Positions 8,561-19,300 of a stretch of DNA of 64,000 nt are shown here, in pieces. Each line of letters starts with the position of its first letter. Position 1 is the first letter of the stretch. The notes beneath the pieces were generated by a model. It was not told the DNA's origin, did not search any database, and saw nothing but the letters and a program-made list of their open reading frames with translations. The position numbers and the translations under genes are program-made. This DNA is from Siphonodentalium dalli. Its lineage: Eukaryota > Mollusca > Scaphopoda > Gadilida > Siphonodentaliidae. The stretch covers positions 88,949,980-89,013,979 of the forward strand of contig CP136063.1 in assembly GCA_032622095.1 (NCBI GenBank), written 5' to 3'.

Positions 8561-10980
8561 TATTACACGCACCCGTCCTAAAACCGTGACACAACAGCCT
8601 ATGTTTATTCAGGCACACACAGGGCTTGCTTTGTCGTGTATGATGACGTTTTTATTTTATAGTTCCGGTTTCATGGTTGAGAGGAACGTCATCTGACGTC
8701 AACGGGATGCGTATACGTTCTATTACGAATTTGTAAATATGGAACACTGTAATTTCTGGGATTAAGTGTGTAATAAACGTGTGTATGTCAAGCATTGTTC
8801 GACATATATTGTCCACAAATACCACGCATATGCCTAGTGTCCTTTATAAAGGATCGGGAATGGAAATCTTCAGGGCCCCAGCCATGCCTAGCGTCCTTTA
8901 TAAAGTACGCTGAATCAAGGCGATATTTTCGCTAGAGATAACCACAATTTGCCATACATTTATCACATATTCATTTAAAACCATTATTGTGATCATATTG
9001 AAATAAGTGATAACATGGGGTTAAATATATTTATTATGTGAACTTACCTCCCTTGTTATTTCATTTTCCATGATAAAGACAGCAACAAACAAAACCCGAC
9101 TTCCAGACAAAACAATGCTGAAATTGATATTTGAATTTAGTATCATGCGGAACTTTCAAGGATGTTCTATATTTATAGCAACCACACAGCGCAGGCGCTG
9201 TGTTGCTTTTCAAGTTTAGGCGTGAATGACGTCATTAATTTTTACAATACCATGAAACAGAATTTCGACGCGATGAAAATCCGGACAAGAAAAATGGGTT
9301 AAAAATCACGTGACTTCCGCCCCGCTTTTGCATAGCATCCTGGGAACAATAATATCAAATTGTGAAATCACGGAATCGGAAGTGGACCAAGTGGGATGGT
9401 TATGAAATTAGCAACTTCAGTTTTTCTGAACAATTCCTATGTTATGTAGGCTTATGAATTAGTTTCATTTTGACCATTTTCGTTGGTTAGCTGACCGAAA
9501 ACCAGCGAAGACGTCATGACATGGTTCATGACGTCATTTACGTCAGTTGGTTTTGTGGGCCAAAATCCAGACACATTTGGTCTTTACCGGAAACACCGAT
9601 GTCACATCACTAGACTAAACGCAATTATATATACAAAATGGCCAAAGGACATTTTATATACAATATGCACACAATAAATATGGGATCCTCCCTACAAACG
9701 TGTTGCTTGTTTGTTTGGTTTTCATAGTTCCTTTTTTGTTTGTTCTTCTTTTAAAACTAGTGAGTGCATATAAGATTATATTCTTCATCATGTTTTCAAA
9801 TGTCATTTTGACTATCAGTTTGAATTTTTGACTATGTAATGAGCTAATTCAGCTGCCTTCCACAATATATACACTTAAATGTAATTAAGAGACTTCTCTA
9901 AAGACCATTTTCTAGAACAATACAGACTGGATTCAAACGAGAGATGTTTTCTATTGACAAGAGCTAGCTAGCTGGCGCATGAAACTGTTCGCGCGAAAGA
10001 TTTCCCCAGTGATATTTTGGGATATAGCGCCCATGTAAACATTTGTATTTGTCATATATAAACGTGGGAAGTTGCTAGCTTTAGCTTGGCATCGATGTGT
10101 ATGAGTTGTTTTAACGATATACGTGGTGGCATGGTGGTTGTACTGTAGTGTTCCGCGGAATCCGCTCCTCCAACTTTGGTGAAAGTATTCAACATTTTGA
10201 AATCCCATGACTGACACAGCAACAGTTGGAAACTACGTATATAGATGGAAATTGTTGTGATAGTTTGATGTATTTGTGTGGTTGCTCCACTACGTGTCAC
10301 GAGCGATCATATTACATTTTGGAACGATCCATGGTAGCATTTCCCACTGCCTATCATCCATCAATGCGGTAATGTTAGCCGTCCTTTAAAAAGGACGCTA
10401 GGCATATATGAGTTATTAACTGAGGAATGGCCTTCACCTGATACATGTGACACGTTCTTAAATGATGAAATCTTGTTTATTTGATTTGTACATCATATAT
10501 AAATAATTTAAACTGGTGAATTAATGGGAGAATGGATATTGTGAGTGGGAAAATTATTTAACTGGCTGCTGTAGTTCTGCCTTTTTCCAGGTAAAATGTG
10601 GCTGTGGAATTGCGCTGTCGCACACTTGGGGATTTTTTTTTTTAAGTTTTATTGATCAAAATTAAATGTATATAAATATATATTGTAACAAAATTAGCAA
10701 AAAGATTATCTCACACAAGCTCTTTCGTCCCCAGGCTATCAATAACTTGCACACATCCTTTCACTCATATGCTCTTTCACTCATAGTGGCAAGTCTATAA
10801 TTATACACGCTTCTGGCATGGGTCCCGCAAGCTATGTTAGACATAGATTTAGTCAAAGAGCTAATTGGTCCAATGTTTATAAGATATTAATTGTATATAT
10901 ATATATATATATATATAGCTCTTTGGGATCTTGATTAATGTAGAAATAAGTGTTTTCCCTTTCTGGTGGATCAACTCGGC
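8561..10980. other. 2.4-kb intronic stretch, no gene seen
   Basis: No supportable coding region. Short hairpins of the type CCTAGCGTCCTTTATAAAGG occur at about 8831-8860 and 8886-8912, and a related GTCCTTTAAAAAGGAC occurs at about 10380-10405. An AT dinucleotide run lies at 10895-10917. Confidence 0.45.
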
Positions 10981-10989
10981 GGGTCCACA

Positions 10990-13530
10990 GCACTTATTCC
11001 TCTGGCCAATACTTGTGAGTTTGAGAGATAAAGTTGGGTTTCGGTGGGATCGATATTTTGATACATCATGGTTTGTTTGCTTCTGATGTTTTGTTAAGAG
11101 CTTCTATGACTAAAAAACAGTTTTTCTCGAAAGAGGGTAATTTCATTTGGTACTGTGCCAACAATTGCTCCTGTAAATATCTAGATTTTAGTTCTGATAG
11201 AAAGGACTTTAGTGATAACATATCAGGATTAAATTTAGTTTTATATATGTATTGTTTTATCAGTAGCCAAAACAGATTCGTCATAGAGTTATCGCCCATT
11301 GACAGGGATCCAAGGATTGTAATCTTTCTTGTGGCGACAAGGCGATTCCATTTGATTTGCACCAAATAGTAACATCATTTATAAAAATATTTACATGCGG
11401 ACAGTCCCAAAAATATGGGATATATCTTCAGATGTTGTGCCGCAGTGGTTACATAAATAATTTTGTTCCAGGTTGACCATTTTAAGAAATATCTCTGTGG
11501 ATAGTATTCTGTGATTAATTCTATATTATAACAACCACAGTTTCGTGTCAGGCGTCGTGGTGAAAGCAAGACGGTTGTTGTTTTCCCATTGAATGTCATT
11601 ATCCTCAAATTCAGCCTGCCATTTTGTATGGGATTTTGGTACGATATTCATTGAATTTATAATTTTGTAGAAGTCCTGTCCACCATGAGTATTGCTCAAT
11701 GGGATGACAAAATTACTTGGAAGGAAATGGCTGTTTCAATACGAAATAAGGGTTGGTTGAGCTTTTGTGCCATAGCTATTATTTGTTGCCGGATGCTGTT
11801 CATTGTCAAAAAATATGTACGTATATGATAACATTCGAACAAGGATTGTTCTGTGTGTAATATGCCATCTCTTTGAAACAAGTCATTTACATTATAGAAT
11901 TCCTCTTTTTCGCCATGAAAAAAATTAATGGTGTGACCGCCAAGTTTTATATCGGGGTTGTTCCAAATAGTGCGTGCCTGCAATCGGGTTTGTTTCTTAT
12001 TTGTTTTTCTAACATATTTGCAAAAGCCAGTAGTACGTCATGCCATAAATGATTTTTCACGACATTAGCTTTGTTTTTCAGAAAAGCATGGTTGTATGTC
12101 AGAAATAGGTGGTCTTTGGTGATAGGAAGGTCGGTTAGGGGTGTCCATTTTGAACTTTTCAATAGCAATCGTCTCACCCAAGTTATTTTCATTGACATGA
12201 GGAAATTGTTTACATCTACCATTTTCATTCCACCGGTACAGTTATATTGACAGACGAGTTTTCTTTTTACTCGTTCCCGCTTGGAATTCCAGAGAAAATT
12301 GAATAATATGTTTTCGAGTTTGGTCATGAAATTGTTGTTAGGATTAGGCAATGCGATGGATACGTGAGTTAATTTGGGGAAAATGATTTTATAACTGTTA
12401 TACGACCAAATGAGGTAAGCAGTCGATGATTCCATGTTTCTGTTAGTCATTTAAGTTCGATCCGCTTATTTTCAAAATTAATCTACATTTTGTTCAAAGT
12501 AGTATTAAAGTTGATTCCAAGAAGATTAAATGAGTCTGCAAAGGTGAGATGAAATTCCGGACATATATTTTCTTGCCGCCCCACCATGGATCCAATCCAC
12601 GACGCCTGACACTTACTCGCATTGAGCTTGGGTCCGGATATTTCAGCAAAGGCATTTAGGGTGGAATATAGGCCTCCCTCAGACTACTTTCGGTACCGTC
12701 TAGAATAAGTGTCGTGTCGTCTGCGTACTGCGTTAACTTAAATTCAAAACTATCGAGGGTTATTCCTATGATTTTTTTAATTATTTCTAATCACGAGAGC
12801 TAGGATTTCTGCGCAAATCCAAAAAATGTACGGAGATATAGGATCGCCCTGCCGACAGCTTCGACCTAGTGTGAAACGTTGTGATATGTGTAAAGAAGAG
12901 TTAATATTTATGAGTAAAGAAGAGTTAATATTCGTATAAAATATTGAGATCCATTTTTTTTATCGATTCTAGCAAAGTTGAAAAAGTCAAGACATTTGTG
13001 CATGAATTTCCATGATATAGAGTCAAATGCTTTCTCAAAATCTAAAAGTAGTAAGAGTCCAGGAATGTTCTTCAAGTTAGTTTGGTACATAATATCATAA
13101 ATCAGTCGTGTATTGTCTCCTATGTATCGACCCTTCAAGAAACTCGTTAATGATATGAGGGAGAACTTGTTTCATCCGCTGAGCTTTACATGCAGATGCC
13201 AGCTTATATCAGCTGTTCAATAAGGTAGTCGGTCTCCAATTTTTTAGAAGGTGTCTGTCTTTGTCTTTTTTGGGGAGAAGAGTTATAATTCCTTGTTGTT
13301 GTGTAATGGAGAGCTCTCCTTATTCATAGGCTCGTTGAGAGATTCACATAAAATCGGGGATTTATTTTAAAAAGTAAACACATGACCTATGATTTTTCTT
13401 GTGTTTTCGTGATCAACTGGTGTCAATCTATCTGGGTAAACATCACTGGAGTGGCCTGCAAGCTTCAATTCAGCGAATTTGGCTGAAACGTTAACACTGT
13501 CGTCTGTGGGAAACCATTTATTTTAGTGAT
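10990..13530 (-). mobile_element. L1/Tx1-clade LINE remnant (degenerate ORF2)
   Basis: Read on the minus strand from 13530 downward, the reverse transcriptase appears in pieces across several frames. The pieces are LLPKKDKDRHLLKNWRP (about 13290-13220), the palm block LLLLDFEKAFDSISW (about 13060-13010), GRSCRQGDPISPYIFWICAE (about 12870-12800), and the catalytic YADDT at 12713-12727. The C-terminal region with LENILFNFLWNSKRERVKRK lies in the frame at 11947-12450, and FWLLIKQYIYKTKF lies near 11250. These are hallmarks of L1/Tx1-like ORF2 rather than the jockey/CR1 type at 1 kb. Frameshifts and stops break the frame, and no endonuclease is visible, so the copy is dead and 5' truncated. Confidence 0.82.
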
Positions 13531-13540
13531 TCCACATAGT

Positions 13541-13690
13541 TCAGTCCCCTGTCACGATGGTCTCACATATATAGTTCAGTCCCATCGCTACGCTGGTCTG
13601 ACATAGTTCAGTCCCCTCGCTACGCTGGTCTGACATATTTCAGTCCCCTGTCACGCTGGTCTGACATAGTTCAGTCCCATCGCTACGCTG
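13541..13690 (+). repeat. ~37-bp minisatellite, 5 units
   Basis: Consecutive units read TAGTTCAGTCCC(C/A)TCGCT then ACGCTGGTCTGACA with few changes. The same unit as at 6605-6720. Confidence 0.75.
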
Positions 13691-13734
13691 GTCGACCACT
13701 GCCATATATACACAGAATGTACAAGAAAACCATA

Positions 13735-13865
13735 TCCAGAAATGGTAACGCCCTCAAGATCATATTATTAGCCATAAATATAAATTAAAAGTATATTCGT
13801 TACATCAATGCACCGCCTCAGAATTCCGTTAAAACAACTAATCCTTCAAATTATTACAAAAAAAC
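13735..13865 (+). repeat. Dispersed repeat, matches 61065-61195
   Basis: The two sites share AGAAATGGTAACGCC, ATAAATA...AAATTA and TAATCCTTCAAA...TATTAC. This is probably a fragment of a LINE or other repeat. It lies just upstream of the LINE remnant at 14180. Confidence 0.5.
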
Positions 13866-14179
13866 TACGGCTTATTACTGCAGGTTTCTCATTCACCACA
13901 CCAGAAAGCTTCTAAATGCGGATCAAAAATCGGAGGCATTGTGTTCCCGCCTTAAAATCTTGTGCATGGCCCAGCCCTTGTTCAAACCTAAACATCGAAC
14001 GCAAGTAACGCGATCATACTAGTTACATACTGCAACTATAAGACATCCAGCGAAGACACACCCCACGAAATCCCGAAATGTGTTGTCCTGCGAGATATCA
14101 CATCGCTATAGCTCAATTTGACACGGCCAGATTAGCCTTCCTACAATATCATGAAACAATAGAGCTTCTCAAATCATCG

Positions 14180-15150
14180 GCATGGTCAATAAAACTTTCA
14201 CGAACTTGGACATCGACACATTCTAATCGCTCTACATAAGCATGGTCAGACCTATCATCAAATAATGTAACTCTACATGGAGCCCACATTACAAATATCA
14301 AAGCATTGTGTTAGAGAAATACAAAGAAAAGCAACGAAACTAGTTCGTCAAATCAAAACTCTATGCTACTGAGACCGAATGATAAGACTCAATCTGAGGT
14401 CTTTAAAATATCGAAGATTTAGAGGAGATCTAATCTAGGTATATAAACTGTTGAATGGTCATTACAATATCAATGACTGTAACCTATTAGAAAGACATTC
14501 ATCAGGAAGAACAAGAGGACATAATAAAAAGCTACAGATGCCCATTATTATGATTGTTAACAAGTGCACCGCTGGGCGGAGGTAACGCCCCGACTGTACA
14601 ATCAGAGAACCTTTCTGGTTGAGCGCTATAAAAATGCCACATGTTGTTCTATATTAGCTTCAAATTTGGTCTGGTGCCACAAAAATAGAAGGATAACTGA
14701 ATTTTCTAAAAACAAAACTGATTTTTTTTAAGTCGAAAAGGGGTCATAACTCTCACAAAAATTATCCGATTGAACCGAAATTTTACCATGACCTGTATTG
14801 CGATATTGGTAATACACAAAAAAACGGGTTTTGCAAATAAACAATCCAAAATCAAGTTATCATCTGGAAACCAAAAAAAGTAGCAGAAAACCTGAATTTT
14901 CTAAGTCCAAAAAGGGGCGTAACTCTGGAAAAAAATGGGCGGACGAAACCGCAGTTATGGGGAAATCTTGTCCCCCGGCTGGTCTATTAGCATACCAAAG
15001 ATCAACTGAATCGGGGGCATAACAAGGCCATCGGAAAATATTTCTTCACGCAGATGGTGGTAAATAGTTGGAACTCTCTGCCCGACTTCGCTGTTGAGGC
15101 TCCAACACTCGATCAATTCAAAATATACATAGACTCATTCTTCTAGTATA
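14180..15150 (+). mobile_element. Second LINE remnant (CR1/jockey-like C-terminus), interrupted
   Basis: The part before 14564 encodes the thumb-region pattern LNLRSLKYRRFRGDLI followed by VYKLLNGHYNIND, typical of CR1/jockey-type ORF2 after the RT domain. The part after 15026 continues with YFFTQMVVNSWNSLPD. A 455-bp element (14565-15019) splits them. Removing it and one copy of the TAACAAG duplication puts both halves back in one frame. Internal stops mark the copy as dead. Confidence 0.72.
14565..15019 (+). mobile_element. 455-bp non-autonomous element with 7-bp target duplication
   Basis: TAACAAG flanks it on both sides (14558-14564 and 15020-15026). The ends are short imperfect inverted repeats, TGCACCG and CGGGGGCA. 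It interrupts a LINE reading frame that is restored when it is removed, so both borders are well supported. The frame at 14831-15022 lies inside it and has no recognisable product. Confidence 0.68.
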
Positions 15151-15666
15151 TAAAATACGAGTTCGACGACAAGTAATATGTTCAAGTGACTCACAAGTAT
15201 ATATCGAATGACGATACATATATTTGTAAACAAACATTGCAAATAATGTTATTGGACCATTTTAGGGGACCTCCGCGAATTCGGGATGTTCGCAATTTTT
15301 TTCCGCAAATAGGGGACTTACTGCAAACTGTCACACCGATCAGCACCTAATTAACGAGCCAGTGGCTGACTCGGCTGTCTCAGACCCACTCTTTAAAACA
15401 CGTATCAATTGACATACGCATTTTACAAATTATATTTTTCATTTCTTCTATGTGTAATTGGCATATCTTATCACAAACCAAAATCAACGACAATAAACGA
15501 AATTGAAATTCCAACTACACATTTTACCGAACTCGGGGTCCCATTACAACTTTTAATGCGACCCAAAACAACATTATCTAAAAATAAAACGCCCAGCGAA
15601 CCATAGCTATCTAGAACCTCTAGGATAGTATACACCCGAGGGCGTAAATTAAATATCATTTTTTAT
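15151..15666. other. Intronic stretch without recognised features
   Basis: No coding sequence or repeat family that I can support. The short frames around 15409-15659 overlap one another on both strands and show no family resemblance. Confidence 0.4.
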
Positions 15667-16080
15667 TTAAAGGCCAATTTTTTTTATAGTGCTTTGATAT
15701 ACTGTTTTAATAATAAACTATGACATAAAATATGTTTAAAATACTATAATTTGGAGCCTCTGTGCATCAGAAGGTGCCCATATAGTAATAGCAAATAGTT
15801 GAAATCATAGCAACATTTCCCCCGTCGCACTCCCAGAATGCAACATAATTCAAACTAAGATATAGAGTTATTCCCCTTCTATTGAAATTTATAGACTTTG
15901 TATAGTACCAGATGAAACTTAAGCACAAAAACACGTCGGTACCTCAACACAAACACCATGTTCACAGTTTATTACACCGGATAAGTTGATAATACAATGT
16001 TTTGGAGCTTCCTCTTTTAAATGGTATATAATAAGGAATATATTTTATATAATGTGATATAGGGGTTCGAAAATTAAAGG
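15667..16080 (+). repeat. MITE family B copy, degraded right end
   Basis: It starts at TTAA followed by AGGCC and carries the family landmarks: AGTAATAG...GAAATCATAG, CAACATAATTCAAACTAAGA, ATAGAGTTATTCCCCTTC, CAGTTTATTACACCGGATAA and ATACAATGTTTTGGAGCTTC. The right terminus is altered after TTCGAAAATTAA. It lies in the intron about 300 bp before the large repeat exon. Confidence 0.75.
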
Positions 16081-16082
16081 TA

Positions 16083-16215
16083 TTCAATCCGACCAGACGC
16101 TCATAAATTACTATTTCTTTGACTTCGGGGGGTAAAAACTACTTGATTCGAGTCGAGTAACCCACCCACCAAAGCTCAGAGTTATTATATATCGATGTTT
16201 GAAGTTTTCTGTTTC
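16083..16215 (+). repeat. Dispersed repeat family E, copy 1
   Basis: Shared with 30475-30690 and 34845-34998. Landmarks are AAATTACTATTTCTTTG, GATTCGAGTCGA, AACCCACCCA and CAAAGCTCAGAGT. It abuts MITE family B here and again at 34998. Confidence 0.6.
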
Positions 16216-16382
16216 TATTGTTTAAAACAGTATATATGGTACACTAACACGTGACAATCTTAGAAAGACACACATTAACGAACAGACAACGAACTAAAAA
16301 AAATAATTCGACGGTCGACAGTCAAAGTATGTTGCTATAAGAAGCAAAACAAGAAACACTACACTGATAATGTTCTTTGCAG

Positions 16383-19300
16383 TTTGCGCTTCGGGAACCC
16401 CGCTAAGAGGAGACCTGAGCAAGAAGAATGGGGGACACAGTGACTTGGAACGTGACGTAAGAAGCAAGAAGGGATCCGGTCATGATGACCACAGCGGAAA
16501 ACACAGCGACTTGGAACGTGAGCTCCGAAGCAAGAAGGGATCCGGTCATGATGACCACAGCGGAAAACACAGCGACTTGAAACGTGAGGACCGAAGCAAG
16601 AAGGGATCCGGTCATGATGACCACAGCGGAAAACACAGCGACTTGGAACGTGAGCTCCGAAGCAAGAAGGGATCCGGTCATGATGACCACAGCGGAGAAC
16701 ACAGCGACTTGAAACGTCAGGACCGAAGCAAGAAGGGATCCGGACACGATGACCACAGCGGAAAACACAGCGACTTGGAACGTGAGTTCCGAAGCAAGAA
16801 GGGTTCCGGTCATGATGACCACAGCGGAAAACACAGCGATTTGGAACGTGAGGTCCGAAGCAAGAAGGGATCCGGTCATGGTGGCCATAGCGGAAAACAC
16901 AGCGACTTGGAACGTGAGGTCCGAAGCAAGAAGGGATCCGGTCATGGTAGCCACAGCGGAAAACACAGCGACTTGGAACGTGAGGTCCGAAGCAAGAAGG
17001 GATCCGGTCATGGTGGCCACAGCGGAAAACACAGCGACTTGGAACGTGAGGTCCGAAGCAAGAAGGGATCCGGTCATGGTGGCCACAGCGGAAAACACAG
17101 CGACTTGGAACGTGAGGTCCGAAGCAAGAAGGGATCCGGTCATGGTGGCCACAGCGGAAAACACAGCGACTTGGAACGTGAGATCCGAAGCAAGAAGGGA
17201 TCCGGTCATGGTGGCCACAGCGGAAAACACAGCGACTTGGAACGTGAGGTCCGAAGCAAGAAGGGATCCGGTCATGGTGGCCACAGCGGAAAACACAGCG
17301 ACTTGGAACGTGAGGTCAGAAGCAAGAAGGGATCCGGTCACGATGACCACAGCGGAAAACACAGCGACATGGAACGTGAGGTCCGAAGCAAGAAGGGATC
17401 CGGTCACGATGACCACAGCGGAAAACACAGCGACTTGGAACGTGAGGTCAGAAGCAAGAAGGGATCCGGTCACGATGACCACAGCGGAAAACACAGCGAC
17501 TTGGAACGTGAGGTCCGAAGCAAGAAGGGATCCGGTCATGATGACCACAGCGGAAAACACAGCGACTTGGAACGTGAGCTCCGAAGCAAGAAGGGATCCG
17601 GTCATGATGACCACAGCGGAAAACACAGCGACTTGAAACGTGAGGACCGAAGCAAGAAGGGATCCGGTCATGATGACCACAGCGGAAAACACAGCGACTT
17701 GGAACGTGAGCTCCGAAGCAAGAAGGGATCCGGTCATGATGACCACAGCGGAGAACACAGCGACTTGAAACGTCAGGACCGAAGCAAGAAGGGATCCGGA
17801 CACGATGACCACAGCGGAAAACACAGCGACTTGGAACGTGAGTTCCGAAGCAAGAAGGGTTCCGGTCATGATGACCACAGCGGAAAACACAGCGATTTGG
17901 AACGTGAGGTCCGAAGCAAGAAGGGATCCGGTCATGGTGGCCATAGCGGAAAACACAGCGACTTGGAACGTGAGGTCCGAAGCAAGAAGGGATCCGGTCA
18001 TGGTAGCCACAGCGGAAAACACAGCGACTTGGAACGTGAGGTCCGAAGCAAGAAGGGATCCGGTCATGGTGGCCACAGCGGAAAACACAGCGACTTGGAA
18101 CGTGAGGTCCGAAGCAAGAAGGGATCCGGTCATGGTGGCCACAGCGGAAAACACAGCGACTTGGAACGTGAGGTCCGAAGCAAGAAGGGATCCGGTCATG
18201 GTGGCCACAGCGGAAAACACAGCGACTTGGAACGTGAGATCCGAAGCAAGAAGGGATCCGGTCATGGTGGCCACAGCGGAAAACACAGCGACTTGGAACG
18301 TGAGGTCCGAAGCAAGAAGGGATCCGGTCATGGTGGCCACAGCGGAAAACACAGCGACTTGGAACGTGAGGTCAGAAGCAAGAAGGGATCCGGTCACGAT
18401 GACCACAGCGGAAAACACAGCGACATGGAACGTGAGGTCCGAAGCAAGAAGGGATCCGGTCACGATGACCACAGCGGAAAACACAGCGACTTGGAACGTG
18501 AGGTCAGAAGCAAGAAGGGATCCGGTCACGATGACCACAGCGGAAAACACAGCGACTTGGAACGTGAGGTCCGAAGCAAGAAGGGATCCGGTCATGATGA
18601 CCACAGCGGAAAACACAGCGACTTGGAACGTGAGGTCAGAAGCAAGAAGGGATCCGGTCATGATGACCACAGCGGAAAACACAGCGACTTGGAACGTGAG
18701 GTCCGAAGCAAGAAGGGATCCGGTCATGGTGGCCACAGCGGAAAACACAGCGACTTGGAACGTGAGGTCCGAAGCAAGAAGGGATCCGGTCATGATGACC
18801 TCAGCGGAAAACACAGCGACTTGGAACGTGAGGTCCGAAGCAAGAAGGGATCCGGTCATGATGACCACAGCGGAAAACACAGCGACTTGGAACGTGAGGT
18901 CCGAAGAAAGAAGGGATCCGGTCATGATGACCACAGCGGAAAACACAGCGACTTGGAACGTGAGGTCCGAAGCAAGAAGGGGTCCGGTCATGGTGGCCAC
19001 AGTGGAAAACACAGCGACTTGGAACGTGAGGTCCGAAGCAAGAAGGGATCCGGTCATGGTGGCCACAGCGGAAAACACAGCGACTTGGAACGTGAGGTTC
19101 GAAGCAAGAAGGGATCCGGTCATGGTGGCCACAGCGGAAAACACAGCGACTTGGAACGTGAGGTCCGAAGCAAGAAGGGATCCGGTCATGATGACCACAG
19201 CGGAAAACACAGCGACTTGGAACGTGAGTTCCGAAGCAAGAAGGGATCCGGTCATGGTGGCCACAGCGGAAAACACAGCGACTTGGAACGTGAGGTCCGA

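Larger units (their letters stand above)
5303..16382 (+). other. Large intron of the secreted repeat gene (11 kb)
   Basis: It starts GTGAGT and ends TTCTTTGCAG. It holds no further exon that I can support. Its content is largely mobile DNA: a piggyBac-like exon remnant, two LINE remnants, a 455-bp insertion, minisatellites and MITE family B. The size comes from insertion of these elements. Confidence 0.7.
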
